This document shows, in pieces, positions 34,207 through 44,100 of a stretch of DNA of 64,000 bases. Under the pieces are notes generated by a model. It did no database searches, was not told the DNA's origin, and was given only the letters and a program-made list of their open reading frames with translations. Every line of letters begins with the position of its first letter. Positions within the stretch are counted from its first letter, which is position 1. The stretch spans positions 54,190,001-54,254,000 of the forward strand of contig OX485804.1 of the NCBI GenBank assembly GCA_950295325.1, written 5' to 3'. This DNA comes from Polytrichum commune. Taxonomy: Eukaryota; Streptophyta; Polytrichopsida; Polytrichales; Polytrichaceae. Position numbers and translations under genes: made by a program.

Positions 34207-37200
34207 CTAAGAAGTAGACTTTGTCAAAAGACCCCCTTCGAGGATGAGTTTGACTTCGTTGAAGCTAAATGTCGGGGCGTGAATGAACAAATTCACTTCC
34301 GCATCCAAATTAGAAACCTTGATGAAAATGTAATATAAATGCTTACAATTCAAATAAGAATTTCGTTTGCGGCTGAACTTGGAAATCATATCCAAGAAAA
34401 ATGCGCAGTTGCACTCTGGAAGAGAACTGACTGTCACTTGGTAGATCGGTGGTTGGGGTTCTGATTTGGACTGCAGTGTGATAATGCAACCAAATCCCGA
34501 TTGAGGGATCATAGTTAACTTCATAACGGTACCATGCATAGCTTCAGCAGAGGCCACCATCTGCCTCTGCTTTGCCGAAGGTGCGCTACTGGATCGCCGA
34601 ACAAGCTTGGACAATCTTGTCGGAGGGATCATGTCGGGGTTTTCTGGAACACGGATTCCAGACATATCCAGCGGGGGAGCAGAGTTGGTGAAGAGTTGAG
34701 TCGGTGTGATGCGCTCCTTTGGTGGGAGTTGAAAACCTGCGTTCTCAAGGGCGAAGATATCCGAGCGGGTGAGGTTGGTACCAATCTTCACGGGCCAAAT
34801 TGGGGGAATAGGAGGCTTCTGGTCATGAGCAGAGAACGGCATGACCCATTTCCGACGAGGGCCCTTCACGCAACGCTCAATGTCGTCGGGGCAAAAGACA
34901 AAGTCCGTGCGCTTCATAGATTGGAGTTTGTAATGATGCCACATACCGGTGTAGGTCGGCGCAGGGACGCTCTTATTATTAGTGACGATTCTTGCGGTGC
35001 ACTTCTTCTTCGTGCCCGCATGATTAGCCCAACAAGACTTCCCAGACGTATAGGGTATGCGGGCAATATGCCAAAGAGAGACATCTACTTTGGTTTCTTG
35101 CACGGCAGTGACACGCTGGAAACCAAGTCCTGCAGGTGAAGGCACTTGAACCTCTTGTACAGAGGGGGAAGACTCCTCAATGATAGTGGGTAGTGTTTCT
35201 GGTTGAGATCGAGTGACACGCTTACCGGGGGGAGGGCGAGAGAAGTTCACGGTATCGGGGCGGTGGGTCTCGCCATCATCACCAATTGGAGTGTCTGATC
35301 TTCGCTTCTGCGATCCAAACACCTCAGCGCCCTCAAGGTGTGGATCGCGAGTGCAAAATTCTTCCCCACCGGACATGTCAAGCAAGACCTTCTGCAACAC
35401 TGTGGGGTCGCCAGTACGCTGAGCTCGACGTTGAGCACCCCTGAGCTTTAGTTCGTCTTTGCTTGGACCATCTCCGCCAATTCCACCTTTAAGGAACTGG
35501 TAGTATGCAACAACTTGTAAGAAGGCGCGAATGTAGTCGTCAACCGTAGCCACGTATAGATCTCCACCCTTGTTGCCGGGGGCTTGAAGCCATTTGTTGT
35601 GGACGGACTCCGCAAGATTGCACGACGGCATCTCGGCCAATTGGTCTTGGGTTAAAACCTTTTCCTGATTGGAGAAATCAAGTATTAATATAAATGTACA
35701 GAGAGAGGAAATCGAATCCAAGAAAAACCAATAATGAATTATGAAGGAGATGTACCAGTTCCATGAAACCACCCCATTGAAGGTAGCGGAAGTGCCAAAA
35801 AGCAAGCCAGAGCTGAAGATGCTTGAGACCGTCCTCACTTGTACAATTCGATGACGCCCACCAAGCCTTGATAGCTAGGTACCTAGTCTCAGCCTCTTCC
35901 ATAGATGACGCATTTCGATATTGAAGGCAAAGATGTCTATGTTGGTCTTGTAACTCATGCTTTATATACGATTTCGTATGTTTTTCGAGCGATTGTTTCC
36001 AATGGAAAAAACAAGTGCGCTCACGACCCTCCATTGGAACTTTGGGATCCCCCGAACCATATACAATGCGAACAGCGTTCCAATTGGCTTGGGCACTGTC
36101 CGCCATGAAGCCTATAAAGTTTGGATGTGGGATACCGTGTCGGGCCATGACGTGGTTGAGGTTCTGCCAGAAGAGAACTTGGGCATCCTTATCCTCCGAT
36201 TGGAAATCACAACATGAAATGGTCATGACCCGTTGATAAGTCCCATCGTACACATGAGCGGCCATGGTGGTCCACCCTTTGACCCGCTTCACGTGATCGG
36301 ACATCATCCACGCGTTCTCCAGGTCCCCACCCGGTTGCATCCGACGAACCAAATCCACTCCACTTCCAGGACCAACCTCCGACATCTTGAAGACGAACAC
36401 CTTGTCTGTATCGTCACCTTGTCCTGGGAATTGGTTCCGTTGGACGTAGGCCCAATTGCTAACGCCTCGGAGCTTTGCGATGCCATCCATAACACCAAAC
36501 CTCCGCAAATATTTGAAAGAGGTAACCTTAGAGCGAAGGTTTGGGGAATTCAACTCTCTACAGCTCTCAAAAACAGGTTCAAGCTCTTTTAAAGAGAAGA
36601 GACGGTGTGTGTCATTATCGCCAGAAAGGAGAAACTCACCAACAATGTCCTTGCTAGCTTCAAGGACGATCTTGCTGTGGGTGGCTTGAGGCGTACGTTC
36701 AACGTGCTCCTCAAGAAGTGCATTGATACGCTTCCGACTGTCTCTGCAGTCTCCAACCTTCACTGGATGTTGATGAGAACCGAGATGAATGCAGGCTCTT
36801 TGGGATGACTCCTTCCCATGGACGTAGAAGATTTTGGCCTCGCATAGTGCAATGCATTTGGGAGGCTCTTTACAGATCCTACAGACAAGAGTAGATCCGG
36901 ATGGCACAATGCCAGAGAGACGGAAAGGATCTTTAGTGAAACCTTCAAATTCTGTGTCATTGACCTTAGAGGTACGATGGGCGCGTTGAAGGTAATCACA
37001 ACTCGGGTTTTGGCATTGGAGATGGCCAACACAGGTAGAGGAACGAAATGCAAGGCCAACGTCGTTTGTAATGTTGGTGGTTTGAGTCTTAGTCCAAACA
37101 TGGCCATCATATTGCTTGTCCATGCCGTCCAACGACTTGGCCCTGGTTTGAGATGAAGAGACTTCTGCTGCAGGGAGGACAAATAACTGGGTGCCATCGA

Positions 37201-37879
37201 AACGAGGGGGAAGGTGATTAACTTCTTGGATTTTGATTTTATCGTAATCTATTTTCTTGAGGACGTTCTTACTACCGGGCATAGAGCCAAGACGACGAAG
37301 ACATTGAACAATAGTTTGAGGAGGTTTAGACGTAGGGACCGAAGGAGTTGAAGGGACAGAGCTAGATGGAGAAGGCGTTATGTAGGATGCAAAGGGAAAC
37401 AAATGAGGGGAATCATGGACAGCAACCTTATACACTGGTACATCTTCACTCGAAGAATCAGACAAGTCTATAACGTTGTCTACACCAGGCTCGGTCTTGA
37501 CGCTTATTACGGGGGGTGTGCTAAAGGCAACAGTGGATGATCGAAGAGGAGGAAGGATTTCTGTTGACACTTCCATCTGAGAATCTGGCCAGCCACAAAC
37601 CCTATACTTTCCCGCGCCAAGCTCCCACACTACATTGCCATTGTCAGTTATCTTGGAGGTCTCATGGAAGGTATGAACGAGCAATCCAGTATCAGGATGG
37701 TAGATCTCACGCTCTACCCATATTGTACTAGCTTTCAAAGAGAACCTAATGCTAAGATGAAGCTCCGAGACAACAACAATACCTTGTGCACCAATGGGGA
37801 ATATAATAGGGACCCCGATGCCATGTGAACGAAGTTCGGCCATCTCAGAGACGGGAGGAAGAATTGAGGTGGAAGCCAT
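34207..37879 (-). CDS. Mutator-like transposase with zinc cluster and SWIM finger
   Basis: Two exons on the minus strand, 37879-35756 and 35664-34207, joined by a 91-bp phase-0 intron with consensus ends (CTG|GTACAT ... AATCAG|GAA); total 1193 residues. Residues about 283-371 hold a Cys/His cluster (C283, C289, C294, C333, C336, C363, H365, H369, H371), like the WRKY-GCM1-type fingers of many Mutator transposases. Residues 540-630 carry the RNase H-fold core: HVYDGTYQRV (D545), FMADSAQANWNAVRIVYG (D594) and TCFFHW (C-x2-H), the usual MULE layout; a third acidic residue should follow in the Glu-rich stretch near 661. Residues 1126-1150 form a CxC...CxH SWIM finger (C1126, C1128, C1148, H1150). 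It should cut and join the element ends in the nucleus. No stop or frameshift was seen, so it may be active. The MASTSI start is preferred to the ATG at 37918. Confidence 0.88.
35665..35755 (-). other. Intron of the transposase gene
   Basis: Minus-strand donor GTACATCTCC after ...GAACTG and acceptor ...TCCAATCAG before GAAAAGG. Removal keeps frame (phase 0) and joins FMEL to EKVLTQ. Confidence 0.85.
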
Positions 37880-38198
37880 GAAGGCAGAGAAAGCAAACGT
37901 GAAGGAACAAAGATGCAAAGATGCATAGAGAAGGAGAATGGTGATGACGATGAAGTTATAAACAAATACGCATGAATATCAGGAAGGAGACAAAACTGTC
38001 AGGCATCCTAAAAAAAGATACCCCTAATTACAAAGATGGTTGTCAGATAGTAAAGCGCGCCTCCCATCGGGAGGTATTGCAATTATATACTGAGAAGAAT
38101 GCGATTGCTCACTTTCTTTCCAATGTGTGAGTTTGATGTGGTGAGGTTGTGGAAAGGAAATAGAGCGAATAGGTCTGAATTGCGGGAGGGTTGAACAC
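37880..38198. promoter_or_regulatory. Divergent promoter region of transposase and ParB-methyltransferase genes
   Basis: The 319 bp between the two divergent start codons. A TATATA at 38084-38089 lies 110 bp before the plus-strand ATG. A minus-strand TTTATAA (37956-37962) lies about 80 bp before the transposase ATG. A small hairpin CTCCCATCGGGAG (38061-38073) sits between. Shared control of both genes is plausible but inferred. Confidence 0.5.
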
Positions 38199-41100
38199 AT
38201 GAAGGAAATAGGCAATTCACAACCTCCGACAACGGAACCATCTAAGAAAAAGAAGAGGAGGCGATCGTCTACACATTACACTGATAAGAAGAGAAAGACA
38301 GTGAGGACACAAAAGTCACAGGCAAGGAAAGCGCCAATTGAGGGCCGTGGGACGCCCGAGGATTTGAGCCAAAGCATAAAGGACCTGCGGAAACCTTCGT
38401 GGAGGTTAGACTGTGGGATTCGGCCTTTTCATTTATCACCGATTGTAGAAGAGGCGGACGGAAGTAAAGCGCAACCAATGGCAGAAGTGGAGGAGTTGGG
38501 AAACGACAGCATCCAAGAGGACTCACGCGAAGAGACAAACTCTACAAGTGTCGTACGTATTCTTCGGGTTCTCCATATATTCAGTTGTTTGAGCACATAA
38601 TGAAAATGGTAGAACATATTCAACTGTGAAACAACTTTTCTTTTAGATATTATGGTTTGTCATCATTGTTATAAACATTGTTTTATCTTAAATATAGGAA
38701 GAGGGGGGGAGTGGAGATAGTGGAAATATCTATGAAGAAGACAACAAGGAGGTAGCACAACAAATTGAGAAGGCGTTAGAAGAGCGAGAACCGATGTCGG
38801 GACAACCAACGATTCAAGCAAGAGAAAAAATGAAGGCGTCCAAGAGGAAAGCGGCAAAGGAAGATCTGAAATCAAATTTGTTGGGAGGCCGCGAAAGAGC
38901 TGAAGGAGGAGACCCATGCGCAGAAACCCTAAGTGTGGATGTTGTGACCCCTGCTTCAAGATTTCTGCGAAGCAAGGCGGGCGGAACACAACAAACATCA
39001 AGGCGAGGGCGTGGCCGCGGGAGAGGAATGGCGCAAGTAAACCTCGGAGATTCGAGAAGCACTCCAATATCGCCGACAGAGGACGGGACCTCGGAAGATA
39101 GTGGCGCCAATATAGGGGCTTCAGTGGAGGGCATACTCCAAATTCTGGTAAGGTGTCGGGATCTCGGCCAAGCTATGTTCGCCAACGTTTTTGCTTTCTA
39201 TCACCTTGATTTCTCATAGTATTTGGAATATCAGCTTGACTTGCTTTCGGCCTTGTCTTGATTTGGGTTTAGGAACATGTTAGGAAAGGTATGTTTGTGC
39301 TTGAAAAATCAAAAGGTTATGTGCACATCATGTTGCTCTCGGCCTTGTCTCGTTTTGTGTAGTGCACAAGAACGAGCTAGGGCAAGAGGCCTCGGATCCG
39401 AGGCCTCATATTTGTGTAAGTTTGAGTATGTGAGAGGTAGGGTTTTGAGGGAGGTGAGGTTCTTGATTTCTCAACCTAATAGAATGTCAACTTTCTTGCT
39501 TTCTTGATTCCTTGCTCTCGGCCATTTCTTCTATTGTGTAGTGCATAAGTGGGAGCCATAGGAAGAGGCCTCGGATCCGAGGCCTCTTATTTGTGGGTAG
39601 GTTTGTGCTTGAAAAATCAAAATGTTATGTGCACATCAATTGCTCTCGCCCTTGTCTTGTTTTGTGTAGTGCATAAGAAGGAGCTAGGGGAAGAGGCCTC
39701 GGATCCGAGGCCTCATATTTGTGTAAGTTTGAGTATGTGAGAGGTAGGGTTTTGAGAGAGGCGAGGTTCTTGATTTCTCAAACTAATGGAATGTCAACTT
39801 TCTTCCATTTTTGATTCCTTGCTCTCTGCCTTGTGCCCCACGGGCGAACGCCCGTGGGCCATGTAACAAGTAACTTGGTTAGGCATGTCTTTATGAGGCA
39901 CTTTGGTTGGTTCTGAGTATGTAAACTAGTTTGTGTGTGAGGCCTCGGATCCGAGGCCTCTCGGCCGAGGCCACTTGAGGTTTTTTGATTCAAAGTATAA
40001 CTTGTATGAATGAGGCACTTTGCTTGTTTTTGAGGATGTAAACTAGTTTGTGAATGAGGCCTCGGATCTGAGGCCTCTTTTATGTGTTCCAAAACAAGTG
40101 TAGAGAAGAGGCACTTTGGTTGGTTTTGAGTATGTAAACTAGTTTGTGAATGAGGCCTCGGATCCGAGGCCTCTTTTATGTGTTCCAAAACAAGTGTACG
40201 GAAGAGGCACTTTGGTTGGTTTTGAGTATGTAAACTAGTTTGTGTGTAAGGCCTCGGATCCGAGGCCTCTCGGCCGAGGCCACTTGAGGTTTTTTGATTC
40301 AACGTATAGCTTGTATGAATGAGGCACTTTGCTTGTTTTTGAGTATGTAAACTAGTTTGAAAATGAGGCCTCGGATCCGAGGCCTCCTTTTAGTGCCCTC
40401 GATCAGCAGTCCCCAGGGAGTGGCTCCCGGGACTCCGAATGTTCAAACAGGCATAACTTCCTTGATTTTTGCCCAAATGGGGCAAGTGAGGTGTCCATCG
40501 GCATCTACATTTCACGTAGATGACGATAGAGTGGTTGATTGTTAGATTCGGAGACCACACGTGGAAGATATGGAGGTCTGAAGCTGCCGGGGGGGGGAAA
40601 TGTGTTTTGTTAAGTGCATATGTAGAAGCTAGGAGAAGAGGCCTCGGATCCGAGGCCTCTTTTATGTGTTCCAAAACTAGTGTACGGATGAGGCACTATG
40701 GTTGGTCTGGAGTACGTAAATTACTTTGTGTGTGAGCCCTCGGATCCGAGGCCTCTCAGCCGAGGCCACTTGAGGTTTTTTGATTCAACGTATAGCTTGT
40801 ATGAATGAGGCACTTTGCTTGTTTTTGAGTATGTACACTAGTTTGAAAATGAGGCCTCGGATCCGAGGCCTCCTTTTAGTGCCCTCGATCAGCAGTCCCC
40901 TGGGAGTGGCTCCTGGGACTGCGAATGTTTAAACAGGCATAACTTCCTTGATTTTTGCCCAAATGGGGCAAGTGAGGTGTCCATCGGCATCTACATTTCA
41001 CGTAGATGACGATAGAGTGGTTGATTGTTAGATTTGGAGACCACACGTGCAAGATATGGAGGTCTGAAGCTGCGGGGGGGGGGGAAATGTGTTTTGTTAA

Positions 41101-44100
41101 GTGCATAAGTAGGAGCTTTGGGAAGAGGCCTCGGATCCGAGGCCTCTTTTTTGTGTCAAGGTTTGTGCTTGAAAAATCAAAATGTTAGGTTCATTTTTGA
41201 ATTCTCTCGGCCATTTTCTGTAGTATGTATTTCATAAGGAGGGGCATTCGGAAGAGGCCTCGGATCCGAGGCCTCATTTTTGTGTCAAGGTATGTGCTTG
41301 AAAAATGAAAATCTTATGTTCATTTTTGAATGCTCTTGGCCTTCTTGTTTTGGGTAGTGCATAAGTAGGTACTTTGTGAAGAGGCCTCGGATCCGAGGCC
41401 TCATTTTTGTGTCAAGGTATGTGCTTGAAAAATGAAAATCTTATGTTCATTTTTGAATGCTCTTGGCCTTCTTGTTTTGGGTAGTGCATAAGTAGGTACT
41501 TTGTGAAGAGGCCTCGGATCCGAGGCCTCATTTTTGTGTCAAGGTATGTGCTTGAAGAATGAAAATCTTATGTTCATTTTTGAATGCTCTTGGCCTTCTT
41601 GTTTTGGGTAGTGCATAAGTAGGTACTTTGTGAAGAGGCCTCGGATCCGAGGCCTCATTTTTGTGTCAAGGTATGTGCTTGAAAAATGAAAATCTCATGT
41701 TCATTTTTGAATGCTCTTGGCCTTCTTGTTTTGGGTAGTGAAGAAGTATGTGTTTTGGGAAGAGGCCTCGGATCCGAGGCCTCATGTTTGAGTCAATTTT
41801 ATTTAAGAAAAATCAAAATGTTATGTTCGTGTAAGATTACTCTCGGCCTTCTTGTTTTGGGTACTACATGAGTAGGAGGTTTGTGAAGAGGCCTCGGATC
41901 CGAGGCCTCTTGTTTGTGTAAGTTTGAGTATGTGAGAGGTAGGGTTTTGAGAGAGGCGAGGTTCTTGATTTCTCAAACTAATGGAATGTCAACTTTCTTG
42001 CTTTCTTGATTCCTTGCTATCGGCCATTTCTTCTATTGTGTAGTGCATAAGTGGGAGCCATAGGAAGAGGCCTCGGATCCGAGGCCTCTTATTTGTGGGT
42101 AGGTTTGTGCTTGAAAAATCAAAATGTTATGTGCACATCAATTGCTCTCGGCCTTGTCTTGTTTTGTGTAGTGCATAAGAAGCAGCTAGGGGAAGAGGCC
42201 TCGGATCCGAGGCCTCATATTTGTGTAAGTTTGAGTATGTGAGAGGTAGGGTTTTGAGAGAGGCGAGGTTCTTGATTTCTCAAACTAATGGAATGTCAAC
42301 TTTCTTGCTTTCTAGATTCCTTGCTATCGGCCATTTCTTCTATTGTGTAGTGCATAAGTGGGAGCCATAGGAAGAGGCCTCGGATCCGAGGCCTCTTATT
42401 TGTGGGTAGGTTTGTGCTTGAAAAATCAAAATGTTATGTGCACATCAATTGCTCTCGGTCTTGTCTTGTTTTCTGTAGTGCATAAGAACCAGCTAGGGGA
42501 AGAGGCCTCGGATCCGAAGCCTCCTATTTGTGTAAGTTTGAGTATGTGAAAGGTAGGGTTTTGAGAGAGGTGAGGTTCTTGATTTCTCAAACTAATAGAA
42601 TGTCAACTTTCCTGCTTTTTTGGTTCGTTGCTCTCTGCCTTGTGCCCCACGGGTGAACACCCGTGGGCCATGTAACAAGTAATTTGGTTAGGTTTTAACA
42701 TCATCAAATGTGTGCCCCACGGGTGAACACCCGTGGGCCATGTAACAGGTAACTTGGGTAGGATTTAGCATCATCACGGGGAGATGTCTCCATGTCAAAT
42801 ATTTTTAAAAATTATGATTTTTTTTCTCTATATTCATAACTATTGATTATATCTTTTGTATATTTTTTTGAAATTTTTTGTCATCTTCATTTTTTCTAGT
42901 AATTGTTTTAGTTGAATACTGCGTCATTCTAGGTAGAAATGGTATGTTTTCTAGAAAAATATGGTCATCAAATTTGGTCATGATATTTTACTCCGTAATA
43001 GATATCATGTATATCTACGTCCCAAAAAAATTTGAGAAAAGTTTGACCCATTTTGGTGATGCAACTTGGCAATGGAGTGACCTCCCCTGGAACATCATCA
43101 AATGTGAACCTCACGGGTGAACACCCGTGAGCCATGTAACAAGTAAATTGGTTAGGTTTTAAAATCATCAAGGAGGGGCATTTGGAAGAGGCCTCGGATC
43201 CGAGGCCTCATTTTTGAGTCAGGTTGTGTGCTTGAAAAATGAAAATGTTAGGTTCATTTTTGAATTCTCTTGGCCATTTTCTGTAGTATGTATTTCATAA
43301 GGAGGGGCATTCGGAAGAGGCCTCAGATCCGAGGCCTCATTTTTGTGTCAAGGTATGTGCATGAAAAGTTAAAATGTTATGTTCATTTTTGAATGCGCTT
43401 GGCCCTCTTGTTTTGGGTAGTGCATAAGTAGGTACTTTGTGAAGAGGCCTCGGATCCGAGGCCTCATTTTTGTGTCAAGGTATGTGCTTGAAAAATGAAA
43501 ATCTTATGTTCATTTTCGAATCCTCTCGGCCTTCTTGTTTTGGGAAGTGAATAAGTATGTGTTTTGGGAAGAGGCCTCGGATCCGAGGCCTCATGTTTGT
43601 GTCAATTTTATGCTAGAAAAATCAAAATGTTATGTTCGTGTAAGATTGCTCTCGGCCTTCTTGTTTTGGGTACTACATGAGTAGGAGGTTTGTGAAGAGG
43701 CCTCGGATCCGAGGCCTCATTTTGGAGACAATGTATGTGCTTGAAAAGTCAAACTGCTATGTTCACATAAGATTTCTCTCGGCCTTTTTCTTTTGGGTAG
43801 TGCATAAGGAGGAGGTAGGAAAAGAGGCCTCGGATCCGAGGCCTCTCATTCGTAGGTAGGTTAGTGCTAGAGTTGAGCACTTGACTTAGCATTCGGCCAT
43901 TTCCATTTGTAGTTTGCTCTCGGCCTTGTATTGTTTTTGTGAGGATTTGTTTCTTTATAGTTACGAAGTTATTGACTTTTCTTTGTGAAATTCTCATTTT
44001 CTCCATGTTCTTAGGATATGGACTCTTCACAGGTTGCGCAATCGCAACCCCAATCTGGAGAGGATATTGTTCTTGCGGCCCCCGCGGTTGAAGTTGAAGC

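Larger units (their letters stand above)
39386..43845. repeat. Array of 28 copies of a 22-bp GGATCC-centred palindrome
   Basis: Each copy is a perfect (23 of 28) or nearly perfect 22-bp palindrome with arm GAGGCCTCGGA and centre GGATCC. Starts: 39386, 39565, 39693, 39939, 40056*, 40152, 40248*, 40365, 40638, 40734*, 40851, 41125, 41254, 41381, 41508, 41635, 41762, 41888, 42067, 42195, 42374, 42502*, 43188, 43317*, 43444, 43571, 43697, 43824 (*one or two changes). Spacing is mostly 96-310 bp, and exactly 127 bp for 41254-41762. Spacers are related to each other (CTCTCGGCCTTCTTGTTTTG, GTGCATAAGTAGG, TGTGCTTGAAAAAT), but the palindrome is far better conserved than the spacers. Sites at 39939, 40248 and 40734 are followed by a half-related CTCGGCCGAG. 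Confidence 0.95.
39148..44014 (+). other. Giant intron 2 filled with palindromic satellite
   Basis: Donor CTG|GTAAGGTG and acceptor TTCTTAG|GATATG join exons 2 and 3 in phase 0. The intron is 4867 bp against 89-144 bp for the other introns, and nearly all of it is satellite. If instead transcription of the downstream part starts within it, the ATG at 44018 could open a separate gene; the sequence alone cannot decide. Confidence 0.6.

Noticed and set aside
34534-35139. 201-codon plus-strand frame opposite the transposase
   Set aside because: Shadow of the transposase exon 2 on the other strand; the transposase frame holds the SWIM finger and a consistent intron.
39778-41106. Open frames on both strands across the palindrome array (for example 39778-40302 minus, repeating EASDPRPH)
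   Set aside because: They exist only because the 22-bp unit is open in several frames. They have no start context or codon bias and lie in an intron.
39386-43845. CRISPR-like array
   Set aside because: The repeats are short perfect palindromes, but spacers are 70-290 bp and homologous to each other, and there are no cas genes. This is a eukaryotic satellite.
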